DNA of 64,000 nucleotides from JAMIFN01 sp964544605 (GCA_964544605.1 CAZJBX010000006.1:25715-89714); one strand, 5' to 3'. Shown: positions 42,927-51,324, numbered from the stretch's first letter. The notes: a model not told the origin generated them from the sequence alone. Program-made: numbers and translations.

Positions 42927-43903
42927 GTCCGTGCTCCTTCGGCTTTTTGCAGGCGGCCCAGTAAAACTTTAGACAGCGCCAAGACCACAAAGGTAATAAA
43001 GAACAGCACCAAGCCAAGGTAAATCAAGGAGGCTTGGTGCAAGCCCTCGCCCGCTTCGGCAAACTCATTGGCCAGCGCCGAGGTGATGCTATTGGCCGCA
43101 TCAAATACGGAAATAGAGGTGAGCTGGTTCATATTGCCAATGACAAAAGTCACCGCCATCGTTTCGCCCAAAGCGCGCCCCAAGCCCAGCATGATGCCGC
43201 CGAGCACCCCTGTTTTGGTGTAGGGCAGCACCACTTTCCAAATCACCTCCCAAGTGGTCGCGCCCAAACCATAGGCCGATTCTTTCAGCAGCGCAGGCGT
43301 GACTTCAAACACATCGCGCATGACCGAGGCAATAAACGGAATAATCATGATGGCCAAAATCATGCCTGCGGCCAAAATACCAATGCCAACTGGCGGGCCA
43401 GACACCAGCGCCTCTAAATACGGCACGCCCTGAAAGGCCGCCTGCAAAGGCTGCTGCACGAAACGCGCCAAAATCGGGCCAAACACCATCAAGCCCCACA
43501 TGCCATAGACGATGGAGGGGATGGCCGCGAGCAATTCAATGGCAATACCCAAGGGGCGTTTGAGCCAAGCGGGAGCCAATTCCGTTAAGAACAAGGCAAT
43601 GCCAAAGCTCACGGGCACGGCAATCAATAAGGCAATGGCCGATGTCATCAGCGTGCCGTAAATCATGACCAAACCGCCATATTCATCCATCACAGGATCC
43701 CACTGGCTGCGGGTGAGAAAGCTCAGGCCATATTCGCTGATGGCGGGCCAAGCGCCAAATACCAACGAAACCAAAATACCCAGCAAGAGCGCCAAAGTCA
43801 GCAGCGCCGCACCATAGGCTGCGCTGGCAAATAGGCGGTCAGCCAGGCCAGATGCCCAGCGTGGGCTGCTAGCAGCCCCAGATTTAGAGTGCGGATGCGG
43901 CAC
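42923..43903 (-). CDS. pstC: Phosphate ABC transporter permease PstC
   Basis: 326-residue permease with about six helices. The transport signature is LLKESAYGLGATTWEVIWKV, followed by GRALGETMAVTFVIGN. I place the start at the GTG at 43903: AAGGGAG lies 5 bases upstream and the product then starts with a short polar tail. The ATG at 43954 would add 17 residues with no ribosome binding site. A 159-base gap with a long hairpin separates it from pstS. Confidence 0.9.
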   Translation of the reverse strand: MPHPHSKSGAASSPRWASGLADRLFASAAYGAALLTLALLLGILVSLVFGAWPAISEYGLSFLTRSQWDPVMDEYGGLVMIYGTLMTSAIALLIAVPVSFGIALFLTELAPAWLKRPLGIAIELLAAIPSIVYGMWGLMVFGPILARFVQQPLQAAFQGVPYLEALVSGPPVGIGILAAGMILAIMIIPFIASVMRDVFEVTPALLKESAYGLGATTWEVIWKVVLPYTKTGVLGGIMLGLGRALGETMAVTFVIGNMNQLTSISVFDAANSITSALANEFAEAGEGLHQASLIYLGLVLFFITFVVLALSKVLLGRLQKAEGART

Positions 43904-44005
43904 ACCAACTCCCTTTGCTTGAAGAAAAACGAGGAAAGCCCCGCGCCGCGCCAACAGTGGCTGGCGGCTTGGAGCGGGTGCTGTGTTTTAGCGTCATATG
44001 CGCGT

Positions 44006-44053
44006 TTTGAGCTGTAGAAACGGCCTGAGTCGCCATGTTTGTATCAGCTCAAA
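44006..44053 (-). other. Long hairpin between pstS and pstC
   Basis: Outer stem TTTGAGCTG / CAGCTCAAA (44006-44014 with 44045-44053), continued inside by GAAAC/GTTT and GGC/GCC. No long T run follows, so it is more likely an mRNA stabiliser or partial terminator that keeps binding-protein mRNA above permease mRNA. Confidence 0.5.
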
Positions 44054-44062
44054 GTGTGCCAT

Positions 44063-45100
44063 TTACTTCACGACAATGCTGTTGCCTGAAGTATCTTGGA
44101 TGTCCTTCCAAGACTGGGCAATCGCCGCTTTCACACTCTCAGGCATGGGCACATAGTCCAAGTTAGCGGCTGTGGCATCGCCATTTTTGTACGCCCACTG
44201 AAAGAACTTCAAGCTAGTGGCTGCTTGCGCGGGCTTGTCTTGCTTTTTCTGCATCAAGATGAAAGTTGCGCCGCTGATGGGCCATGCGTTTTTGCCCGCT
44301 TGGTTGGTCAAGATTTGGTAGAAGCTCTTAGACCAATCGGCAGAGGCGGCAGCGGCTTTAAAGGTGCTGTCATCGGGCACAACAAAAGCGCCGTCGGCGT
44401 TTTGCATTTGCACAAAGTTCATTTTGTTTTGCTTCACATAGGCGTATTCCACATAGCCAATGGAATCAGGCAGGCGCGCCACAAAAGCGGCCACGCCCTC
44501 ATTGCCCTTGCCACCCGCACCTGTGGGCCAGTTCACGGCTGTGCCTTCGCCCACTTTGCTTTTCCACTCAGCGTTGACTTTGCTCAGGTAGTTGGTGAAG
44601 ATGAAGCTGGTGCCCGAGCCATCAGCGCGGCGCACCACGGCAATGGCTGAATTGGGCAATTTCAAACCAGGGTTCAGGCTTTGAATGGCAGGATCGTTCC
44701 AGCGGCGGATTTTGCCCAGATAGATGTCGCCCAAGACCTGACCGCTCAATTTCATCTGCCCAGAGGCGATGCCTTTGATATTGACCACAGGCACGACCCC
44801 ACCAATCACCGTCGGGAATTGCAGCAGCCCCTTTTGATTCAAGTCCGCATCTTTTAAAGGCGCATCTGAAGCGCCGAAGTCCACGGTTCGGGCCTCAATC
44901 TGACGCAGACCTGCGCCTGAGCCAACCGATTGGTAATTGATTTTCACGCCCGTGGCCTTGTAATAATCAGCCGCCCATTTCGCATACAAAGGCGCGGGAA
45001 AGCTGGCCCCAGCGCCCGTGGCCTCCTGCGCTTGCACGCCCAAACTGGCCGTCACAGACAAAGCCGCAGCCAAGACATAAGAAAACGGTTTGATTCGCAT
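44063..45100 (-). CDS. pstS: Periplasmic phosphate-binding protein PstS
   Basis: 345 residues. The ATG at 45100 has AGGA 5-8 bases upstream and gives a clean signal peptide ending at VQAQ. ATGs at 45115 and 45136 are less likely. The mature protein begins with the PstS pattern TGAGASFPAPLYAKWA, then QSVGSGAGLRQI, DFGASDAPL and RADGSGTSF, all phosphate-contact loops. It is the first gene of the pst-pho operon behind a Pho box. Confidence 0.95.
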   Translation of the reverse strand: MRIKPFSYVLAAALSVTASLGVQAQEATGAGASFPAPLYAKWAADYYKATGVKINYQSVGSGAGLRQIEARTVDFGASDAPLKDADLNQKGLLQFPTVIGGVVPVVNIKGIASGQMKLSGQVLGDIYLGKIRRWNDPAIQSLNPGLKLPNSAIAVVRRADGSGTSFIFTNYLSKVNAEWKSKVGEGTAVNWPTGAGGKGNEGVAAFVARLPDSIGYVEYAYVKQNKMNFVQMQNADGAFVVPDDSTFKAAAASADWSKSFYQILTNQAGKNAWPISGATFILMQKKQDKPAQAATSLKFFQWAYKNGDATAANLDYVPMPESVKAAIAQSWKDIQDTSGNSIVVK

Positions 45101-45143
45101 AAAAGTCCTTTTCATAGACAGGGTTGAGAAGTTCATGCAGGAA

Positions 45144-45177
45144 ATTCTAGGTAGGCTTTATGACAATGTGATGACAG
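45144..45177 (-). promoter_or_regulatory. Pho box and -10 of the pstS promoter
   Basis: Minus strand CTGTCAT-CACA-TTGTCAT at 45160-45177 fits the PhoB-binding direct repeat (two 7-mers, 11-base period). Ten bases further on, TAGAAT at 45144-45149 is the -10 box, the standard spacing for PhoB-activated promoters. Confidence 0.9.
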
Positions 45178-45248
45178 CCTCCTGCCCCTTCCTCCCCCCG
45201 TCCACCACACCCCCAGCAACCCATTTCTAGGGGACAATTGCCCCCACC

Positions 45249-46298
45249 ATGTCCGAAGTTTCTACCCTCTCCCCCATCCCGCCCCTGCCACAAACGCCCC
45301 TCAAGCAAGCCCTGCAACAGCGCTTGGATGAAAAAACCAAGCCCTTGGGCGCACTCGGCCAACTCGAAGATTTGGCCCTGCGCATCGGCCTGATTTTGGG
45401 CAACGAGCAGCCCCAGTTGCAAGCGCCCCAAGTGGTGGTCTATGCCGCCGACCACGGCTTGGCCGCCCACGGCGTATCGGCCTACCCCAGCGAGGTCACT
45501 TGGCAAATGGTGCACAACTTTTTGGCGGGCGGCGCGGCCATCAGCGTGCTGGCGCGGCAGCACGGCTTGGGTCTGCACATTGCCGACTGCGGCGTGCGCC
45601 AAGACTTTGCCCCGCACCCGCAACTGCTGCATTACAAAATCGCCCACGGCAGCGCCGACAGCCTGCACGGGCCGGCCATGACGGCGGTGCAATGCCAGCA
45701 GGCCCTGCAAAACGGCGCGGCCATCGTGCAGCAACTGCCCGGCAATGCGCTGCTGCTCGGTGAAATGGGCATCGGCAACACCTCGGCGGCGGCCTTGCTC
45801 ATGGCCCGCCTTTGCGCCCTGCCCATCACCGACTGCACGGGCGCAGGCACGGGCTTGACTGCCGATGCCATTGGCCGCAAAGCCGCCGTGCTGCAACAGG
45901 TGCTCGACCGCCACCCCCAAGCCCAAAGCCCACTCGATGCCTTGGCCGCTTTGGGCGGGCTGGAAATCGCCACCATGGTGGGCAGCGTGCTAGAGGCGGC
46001 GCGGCAAAACCGCGTCATTGTGGTGGACGGCTTCATCACCAGCAGCGCCGTGTTGGTGGCCGCCAAACTGCAACCCGCCGTGCTGGAGCGCTGCATCTTT
46101 TCGCACTGCTCAGGCGAGCGCGGCCACGCCCTCATGCTGGAACAACTGCAAGTGCGCAGCCTGCTGCAACTGGGCCTGCGCTTGGGCGAAGGCTCGGGCG
46201 CGGCCTTGGCCTGGCCGCTGCTGGTCTCAGCCTGCGCTATTTTGCGAGAGATGGCCAGCTTTGCCGATGCAGGCGTGTCTGAGCAAGGCCCGCAATAG
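45249..46298 (+). CDS. cobT: Nicotinate-nucleotide:dimethylbenzimidazole phosphoribosyltransferase
   Basis: 349-residue enzyme that makes alpha-ribazole phosphate from nicotinate mononucleotide and dimethylbenzimidazole. Family segments: TKPLGALGQLEDLA near residue 30, VYAADHGLAAHGVSAYP near 64-80, EMGIGNTSAAAL near 173, and LRLGEGSGAAL near 311 with the catalytic glutamate. It is divergent from pstS across 148 bases. The lower-ligand source is BluB, encoded 9 kb upstream. Starts a small operon with cobS and the phosphatase. Confidence 0.94.
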   Translation: MSEVSTLSPIPPLPQTPLKQALQQRLDEKTKPLGALGQLEDLALRIGLILGNEQPQLQAPQVVVYAADHGLAAHGVSAYPSEVTWQMVHNFLAGGAAISVLARQHGLGLHIADCGVRQDFAPHPQLLHYKIAHGSADSLHGPAMTAVQCQQALQNGAAIVQQLPGNALLLGEMGIGNTSAAALLMARLCALPITDCTGAGTGLTADAIGRKAAVLQQVLDRHPQAQSPLDALAALGGLEIATMVGSVLEAARQNRVIVVDGFITSSAVLVAAKLQPAVLERCIFSHCSGERGHALMLEQLQVRSLLQLGLRLGEGSGAALAWPLLVSACAILREMASFADAGVSEQGPQ

Positions 46299-46318
46299 AG
46301 CACCCAGCAAAGCCAGCC

Positions 46319-47131
46319 ATGCAAAGCCTCAAGCATTTTTTCATCGCCCTGCAATTTTTCACCCGCATCCCCATCACAGGGCGGCTGGCGGCTTGGGTCG
46401 GTTTTAGCCCCGCCATGCTGCAAGCCAGTGCGCTTTACTACCCCTTGGTGGGCACGGTGGTGGGCCTGTGGGCGGGTGCGGTGTTGTGGCTGGCGGGCCT
46501 GGCCTTGGGCCACAGTGGTTTGGCGGCGGTGCTGGCGGCCATCGCAGGCACGGCGGCCAGTGTGTGGCTCACGGGCGGTTTTCATGAAGACGGCTTGGCC
46601 GATACCGCCGATGGTTTGGGCGGCTATGTGAGCGCAGAAAAAGCGCTGGACATCATGAAAGACTCGCGCATTGGCAGCTATGGCAGCCTGACCCTGCTGC
46701 TGGTGCTGCTGGCCAAAATCAGCAGCTTGGCCCTGCTGGCGCAGTATTCCCTGCTGGGTGCAGCCGTGCTGCTGCTGTGGGCGCATACGCTGTCGCGCGC
46801 CCTGCCTTTGTTTGTGATGTGGCGTTTGCCCCATGTGGGGGATTTGGGGCGCTCCAAATCCAAGCCCTTGGCCGATGCCATTGACCTGCCGCGCCTGCTG
46901 CTGGCGCTGCTTTGGCCTGTGGCCCTGAGCGCCGCCTTGTTTGCTGCCCTACCCAGCGCCCTGTGGCTGGCCGCGCCCCTGCTGGCCCTGCTGCTGACGG
47001 CGCATTTGGGCCGCTGGTTCCGCCAGCGCATTGGCGGCTTTACGGGCGATACCTTGGGCTGCGTGCAGCAATTGGCCGAGCTGGCCCTGTATTTGAGCGG
47101 GGCCGCCGCCCTGCATTGGGGCTTTGTGTGA
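46319..47131 (+). CDS. cobS: Adenosylcobinamide-GDP ribazoletransferase (cobalamin synthase)
   Basis: 270-residue membrane enzyme that joins adenosyl-GDP-cobinamide and alpha-ribazole phosphate. N-terminal FFTRIPI-type segment (ALQFFTRIPITGRL), the metal-binding GGFHEDGLADTADGLGG near residues 80-97 and MKDSRIGSYGSL near 111. Several hydrophobic helices. 20 bases after cobT; its TGA overlaps the GTG of the next gene. Confidence 0.93.
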   Translation: MQSLKHFFIALQFFTRIPITGRLAAWVGFSPAMLQASALYYPLVGTVVGLWAGAVLWLAGLALGHSGLAAVLAAIAGTAASVWLTGGFHEDGLADTADGLGGYVSAEKALDIMKDSRIGSYGSLTLLLVLLAKISSLALLAQYSLLGAAVLLLWAHTLSRALPLFVMWRLPHVGDLGRSKSKPLADAIDLPRLLLALLWPVALSAALFAALPSALWLAAPLLALLLTAHLGRWFRQRIGGFTGDTLGCVQQLAELALYLSGAAALHWGFV

Positions 47132-47721
47132 ACACCGCCGCCAGTTTGCAGCTCTGGCTCATCCGCCACGCGCCCGTCATTGCCCCGGCTGGCCTGTGCT
47201 ATGGCGCCAGCGACTACCCCGCCGAAGCCGAAGCCACACAAGCGGCGGCGCAGCAAGCGGCCCGCCTGCTGCCGCAGGGCTGCCAGCTCTACAGCTCGCC
47301 CTTGCAACGCTGCACCGCCTTGGCGCAGGCTTTGCTGGCGCTGCGGCCTGATTTGCAGCCTTTGCACCTTGAGCCGCGCTTGGCTGAAATGAATTTTGGC
47401 CAATGGGAGGGCGTGGCTTGGGATGCCATACCGAGGGCAGCTTTTGATGCCTGGATGGCCGACTTTGGCCCACACCGCTTTGGCGGCGCTGAGAGCACGC
47501 AAGACTTCATCGCCCGCGTGGCCGATTTCATGCAAGCGCAAAAAAAAGCCATGAATGGGCTTAAAACAAAGCAAATAGCGTGCATATGTCACGCTGGCAC
47601 AATTCGTGCTTTGCATTGGCTCCAAGGGCAGCGCCTCAGCGCCATCCAGCCCATCCTGCGGGCCGATAGCTGGCCCCAAATTGAAGTGCCCTTGGGCAGT
47701 TGCAGCCAATTGGTTTTTTAG
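47128..47721 (+). CDS. Histidine phosphatase, alpha-ribazole phosphatase-like
   Basis: 197-residue phosphoglycerate-mutase-fold phosphatase, probably removing the phosphate from alpha-ribazole-5'-phosphate or from adenosylcobalamin-5'-phosphate. Catalytic RHA (variant of RHG) near residues 16-18, SSPLQRCTALAQ near 55-66, EMNFGQWEG and the second histidine in CHAGTIRAL. The start is a GTG at 47128 overlapping the cobS stop as GTGA. Often named cobC in enteric bacteria; I leave the symbol blank because cobC is used above for the decarboxylase. The segment 47535-47620 is AT-rich relative to its surroundings. Confidence 0.85.
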   Translation: MNTAASLQLWLIRHAPVIAPAGLCYGASDYPAEAEATQAAAQQAARLLPQGCQLYSSPLQRCTALAQALLALRPDLQPLHLEPRLAEMNFGQWEGVAWDAIPRAAFDAWMADFGPHRFGGAESTQDFIARVADFMQAQKKAMNGLKTKQIACICHAGTIRALHWLQGQRLSAIQPILRADSWPQIEVPLGSCSQLVF

Positions 47722-47782
47722 CGTTTTCGGGCGTTCACAGAACACAAAGCTGACTGCCCAGTAAGTCAGTAATTAAAACGAT

Positions 47783-48445
47783 ATGAGCAGCCCCAAAGCC
47801 CCACGCAACACCCGCCGCAAAGAAGACCGCCCCGCCCAATTGCTAGAGGCCGCCTTGGAGCTGTTCGCCCAAAAAGGCTATAGCGCCACCCGTGCTGAGG
47901 AAATCGCCAAACGCGCGGGCGTGTCCAAGGGCACGCTATTCCTCTACTTCAATAGCAAAGAAGAACTGTTTGAGGCCATGGTGCGCCAGGCCATCATTCC
48001 CGTGGTGAAGGACGCGCAAAGCTTTGCCCAAGCCCACAACGGCAGCGCCGCCGATTTGCTGCGTGCCCTCACGCATTTGTGGTGGGAGCGCAATGGCCAC
48101 ACCACGGCCCGCAGCATCCCTTTTCTCATCGTGGCCGAGGCCCACCACTTTCCTGAATGCGTGCGCTATTTCAATCAGGCCGTGGTCGATCCTTGCCACG
48201 AGCTGGTGCGCCAAGTCGTCGAGCGCGGCATCGCCAGCGGCGAATTCCGTGCCGACTTGAACCCGCAACTGGTGTGGCTGTCTTTTCACGGCCTGCTGTC
48301 CTACCCCTCGTTTTGGGACAAAGCCGTGATGGATAACCCTGGCCACTCGGCCCTGCACATTCCAGACTTGAGCGACTTTGTTCACGCCCATTGCGAGCTG
48401 CTCATTCGTGGCCTGTTGGCCCAGCCCGCGCAAGAAAAAGCATAA
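47783..48445 (+). CDS. TetR family transcriptional regulator
   Basis: 220 residues. N-terminal helix-turn-helix (about 18-65) with ATRAEEIAKRAGVSKGTLFL and YFNSKEELFEAMVR, a strong TetR pattern. The C-terminal ligand domain resembles that of AcrR-like regulators. Its target is unknown; the PACE efflux gene at 48650, beyond a tRNA gene, is a candidate. Confidence 0.9.
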   Translation: MSSPKAPRNTRRKEDRPAQLLEAALELFAQKGYSATRAEEIAKRAGVSKGTLFLYFNSKEELFEAMVRQAIIPVVKDAQSFAQAHNGSAADLLRALTHLWWERNGHTTARSIPFLIVAEAHHFPECVRYFNQAVVDPCHELVRQVVERGIASGEFRADLNPQLVWLSFHGLLSYPSFWDKAVMDNPGHSALHIPDLSDFVHAHCELLIRGLLAQPAQEKA

Positions 48446-48458
48446 ATTTATAGCGGCC

Positions 48459-48488
48459 TTGAAAAAGTCACAGAAATGTGTCTATAAT
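48459..48488 (+). promoter_or_regulatory. tRNA-Arg promoter
   Basis: TTGAAA at 48459-48464 and TATAAT at 48483-48488, 18 bases apart, 13 bases before the tRNA. Confidence 0.8.
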
Positions 48489-48501
48489 TCCTTCTTGTTG
48501 C

Positions 48502-48578
48502 GCGGCTGTAGCTCAGCTGGATAGAGTACTTGGCTACGAACCAAGGGGTCGTGGGTTCGATTCCTGCCAGCCGCGCCA
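48502..48578 (+). tRNA. tRNA-Arg (ACG)
   Basis: 77 nt cloverleaf with encoded CCA. Acceptor GCGGCTG pairs with CAGCCGC, D arm GCTCAGCTGGATAGAGT, anticodon stem CTTGG / CCAAG with loop CTACGAA (anticodon ACG, wobble A read as inosine), T loop TTCGATT. A terminator follows 13 bases later. Confidence 0.96.
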
Positions 48579-48590
48579 CTTAACACCATA

Positions 48591-48631
48591 ACGGGTTAGC
48601 TTTCCATCACTGGGGCTAGCCCGTTTTTTTT
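48591..48631 (+). terminator. Terminator after tRNA-Arg
   Basis: 10-bp stem ACGGGTTAGC / GCTAGCCCGT (one G-T pair) followed by eight T. Confidence 0.92.
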
Positions 48632-48649
48632 GCCCATCTTCTTTTGCCC

Positions 48650-49105
48650 ATGCCCCAGCCTCCATCGCCACCGCAGACCGCCACAGGCTTACAAGGCCCG
48701 AAGCGGCGCATTTTGTATGTGAGCTTGTACGAGTTCATCGCCATCGTCTTCAGTGGCGTTATTTTTATGCTCATCGGCCAAAGCTGGGGCGACTCGGGTG
48801 TCATGGCCATTGCCGCCTCCACCACGGCCATTATCTGGAATGTGGTGTTCAACCAGTTGTTTGAGTACTGGGAATCGCGCCAAACCGTGCGCGGCCGCTC
48901 CATTGGGCGGCGGGTCGCCCACGCCATTGGGTTTGAGGGCGGTTTGGGTTGTATCTTGATTCCCATGATGGCCTGGTGGTTTGGCATCAGCCTTTGGGAA
49001 GCCAGCCTATTAGAAGGCGGGCTGCTGCTGTTCTTTCTCATCTACACCTATGTCTTCAACTGGGGCTTTGATCGCCTCTTTGGTCTGCCCGCTTCAGCGC
49101 AATAA
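48650..49105 (+). CDS. PACE family multidrug efflux protein (AceI-like)
   Basis: 151-residue inner-membrane protein with four helices, the layout of two tandem bacterial transmembrane pairs. Matching AceI-type features: YEFIAIVFSGVIF in helix 1 with the conserved glutamate, IIWNVVFNQLFEYWESR, RRVAHAIGFEGGLG and FLIYTYVFNWGFDR. The family exports chlorhexidine and other biocides by proton exchange and probably short diamines in nature. The ATG at 48650 is preferred to an in-frame TTG at 48644; no ribosome binding site is clear. An upstream TetR gene may control it. Confidence 0.88.
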   Translation: MPQPPSPPQTATGLQGPKRRILYVSLYEFIAIVFSGVIFMLIGQSWGDSGVMAIAASTTAIIWNVVFNQLFEYWESRQTVRGRSIGRRVAHAIGFEGGLGCILIPMMAWWFGISLWEASLLEGGLLLFFLIYTYVFNWGFDRLFGLPASAQ

Positions 49106-49218
49106 AGCCCTATAAAGCGGTTTTAGGGCAGACAACATCCCCCAATTGGCATAGGCACTGGCTTTTTTAGGCCCACATAATGGCTTTAAAGACCCACTTT
49201 AAAGACGAAAGGACTTCT

Positions 49219-50223
49219 ATGAGCTACCAAGCCCCCACCCAAACCGTTGCCGGCGCAGCCATGCCCACCGCTTTGCAGCAACTGCGCTTCCCCGTGATTG
49301 GCGCGCCGCTTTTCATCATCAGCAACCCCAAACTCGTCATCGCCCAGTGCACGGCGGGCATTGTCGGCTCCATGCCCAGCTTGAACGCCCGCCCCGCCAG
49401 CCAGCTCGACGAATGGCTGCATGAAATCACCGAAGGCTTGGCCGCCTGGGACAAGGCCCACCCCGATCAGCCCGCCGCGCCCTTTGCCATCAACCAAATC
49501 GTGCACAAAACCAATGACCGCCTCGACCAAGACTTGGAAATCTGCGCCAAATACAAAGTGCCGCTGGTGATTACCAGCCTGGGCGCCATCACCGATGTGT
49601 ACAAAGCCGTGCAAAGCTGGGGCGGCATCGTCATGCACGATGTCATCAACAACACCTTTGCTCGCAAAGCGATTGAAAAAGGCGCAGACGGCCTTGTCGC
49701 CGTGGCCGCTGGCGCAGGTGGCCATGCGGGCACCAAATCGCCCTTTGCCTTGGTGGGTGAAATCCGCCAGTGGTTTGACGGCCCCTTGGCCCTCTCAGGC
49801 AGCATGGCCACGGGCGATGCGATTTTGGCCGCGCAAGCCATGGGCGCAGACTTTGCCTATATCGGCACGCCCTTTATCGCCACGCCTGAGGCCAATGCGG
49901 TAGAGGAATACAAGCAAATGATTGTGGCCAGTAACTCGGACGACATCCTCTACAGCAACGCCTTCACCGGCGTGCATGGCAACTACCTCATTCCCTCCAT
50001 CGAAGCCGCTGGCATGGACCCCGCCGCACTGGTGCAGTCTGACCCCAGCAAAATGAACTTTGGCACCGGCTCAGCCGCTATGAGCAGCGCCAAAGCCTGG
50101 AAAGACATTTGGGGCTGCGGCCAAGGCTGCGGCGAAGTCAAGAAAATCCAGCCCACGGCGGATTTGCTGGCCCAGCTCAAAGCCGAATACGCAGCGGCCA
50201 AACAGCGCTTGCTCGGCGTATAA
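49219..50223 (+). CDS. Nitronate monooxygenase / 2-nitropropane dioxygenase-like
   Basis: 334-residue FMN-dependent TIM-barrel enzyme that oxidises nitronates such as propionate-3-nitronate. Segments: FPVIGAPLFIISNPKLVIA at the N-terminus, GADGLVAVAAGAGGHAGT with the FMN-site loop and catalytic GGHAG, and ALSGSMATGDAILAAQAMGA (phosphate-binding loop). A CGQGCGEV near the C-terminus is not universal. AAAGGA before the ATG at 49219 sets the start; the frame opens at 49180. Enoyl reductase FabK-like proteins are the main alternative. Confidence 0.85.
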   Translation: MSYQAPTQTVAGAAMPTALQQLRFPVIGAPLFIISNPKLVIAQCTAGIVGSMPSLNARPASQLDEWLHEITEGLAAWDKAHPDQPAAPFAINQIVHKTNDRLDQDLEICAKYKVPLVITSLGAITDVYKAVQSWGGIVMHDVINNTFARKAIEKGADGLVAVAAGAGGHAGTKSPFALVGEIRQWFDGPLALSGSMATGDAILAAQAMGADFAYIGTPFIATPEANAVEEYKQMIVASNSDDILYSNAFTGVHGNYLIPSIEAAGMDPAALVQSDPSKMNFGTGSAAMSSAKAWKDIWGCGQGCGEVKKIQPTADLLAQLKAEYAAAKQRLLGV

Positions 50224-50246
50224 AAACGGCCTCAGCCCAGCCCCAC

Positions 50247-50279
50247 AAGCCCCACGGCCTCGCCCTGGGGCTTTTCTTT
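50247..50279 (+). terminator. Terminator after the nitronate monooxygenase gene
   Basis: Stem AAGCCCC / GGGGCTT with a 13-base loop and a T-rich tail (TTCTTT). Confidence 0.7.
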
Positions 50280-50326
50280 GTGCGGTGCTTTGCCCTAATA
50301 TGGCGGCCAAACACAGGGAGGTGCGC

Positions 50327-50975
50327 ATGAACACCCCGCCCAGCAGCGCCACAAACAGCGCCACAAACAGCGCCACAAACAGCGCCACAAACAGCGCCAC
50401 AAACAGCGCCNNNNNNNNNNNNNNNNNNNNNNNNNNNNNNNNNNNNNNNNNNNNNNNNNNNNNNNNNNNNNNNNNNNNNNNNNNNNNNNNNNNNNNNNNN
50501 NNNNNNNNNNACAAACATCGCCACAAACAGCGCCACCAACAGCCCCTACCCCGAATTTGAAAAGCGCATGGCCTTTTACGCCAGCAGCCACCAGCACCCG
50601 GGCAATGAGTGGATACACCTGTTCGCCATCCCCGCCATCATGCTCAGCCTCATGGGCCTGCTCTATGCGCTGCACCCCTATGCCCTCTACACCCTCATCG
50701 GCATCAGCCTGCTGTATTACGCCTATTTGCGCCACTGGCGCTACACCCTTGCCATGCTGCTGTGGGCGGCGGCCTCTCTCGGCCTGCTCTACCTCATGGG
50801 CGCATGGCGTTTGCCCCTGTGCGTGGGCATTTTTGTCATCGCATGGCTCATGCAGTTTGTCGGCCACAAAATGGAAGGCAAAAAACCCAGTTTTTTTGAA
50901 GACCTGCAATACCTGCTGGTCGGGCCATTGTTTGTGCTGCGCACGGCATGGCGCAAGCTCGGCGGCGCGGCTTAA
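50327..50975 (+). CDS. Mpo1-like (DUF962) membrane protein with repeat N-terminus, gapped
   Basis: The ATG at 50327 has AGGGAGG 5 bases upstream. It starts MNTPPSS and then (ATNS) repeats, runs into the 100-N gap, and resumes as TNIATNSATNSPYPEFEKRM. The domain after the gap (ATG at 50568, 135 residues) has FYASSHQHPGNEWIHLFAIP and FVGHKMEGKKPSFFEDLQ, the histidine-bearing ends of the DUF962/Mpo1 family, with four hydrophobic segments between. Yeast Mpo1 is an iron-dependent dioxygenase of fatty-acid alpha-oxidation; the bacterial role is not established. The two parts are in frame only if the gap is a multiple of three, which 100 is not, so the N run is a placeholder. Confidence 0.75.
50348..50546 (+). 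repeat. 12-bp coding tandem repeat (ATNS) interrupted by assembly gap
   Basis: GCCACAAACAGC repeats head to tail, just over five units before the gap (50348-50410) and about three with substitutions after it (50511-50546). Each unit adds four residues, Ala-Thr-Asn-Ser. 50411-50510 is all N, most likely a collapsed or unresolved part of the same array. Confidence 0.9.
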
Positions 50976-51072
50976 GAACGCCCCCAACACCCGCAAAACT
51001 TCAATGCGACACAAACTGTCGCATACTGGTTTTATGCTCTAGGCATTCCACAACCCACACAGGAGAATGCCC

Positions 51073-51324
51073 ATGAGCCATCAGCCCCACACCCCTGCTG
51101 AAATCACTGCTGAAGCCAGCCCCAGCGATGAACTGAACGCCCCCTTCTTTCAAGACCAAGCCCACGCCCACGCCATGAGCGAGGAAGAAATCGATGCGGA
51201 ATGGGAAAACTTTGAAAAGCAAATGGCCCAATGGAGCGAAGAAATGGACAATCTGTTCGAAGAGCTGGAGCAAGCCTTGCTTGAACTAGAGCAAGAAAAC
51301 CCCGCCGATGGCTCGCAAGATTGA
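51073..51324 (+). CDS. Small acidic coiled-coil protein, unknown
   Basis: 83 residues, not recognised. The ATG at 51073 is used because AGGAG lies 7 bases upstream; an ATG at 51067 is too close to it. The C-terminal half is a Glu-rich amphipathic helix (EEMDNLFEELEQALLELEQE). Heptad-like Leu/Met spacing suggests a coiled coil. There is no signal peptide or membrane segment. A good ribosome site and GC-rich coding support a real gene. The next 490 bases lead into the AT-rich island. Confidence 0.65.
   Translation: MSHQPHTPAEITAEASPSDELNAPFFQDQAHAHAMSEEEIDAEWENFEKQMAQWSEEMDNLFEELEQALLELEQENPADGSQD

Noticed and set aside
50071..50539. Minus-strand repeat protein with LFVA units
   Set aside because: Reverse-complement reading of the 12-bp ATNS repeat across the N gap; the other strand has the ribosome site and a recognisable domain.
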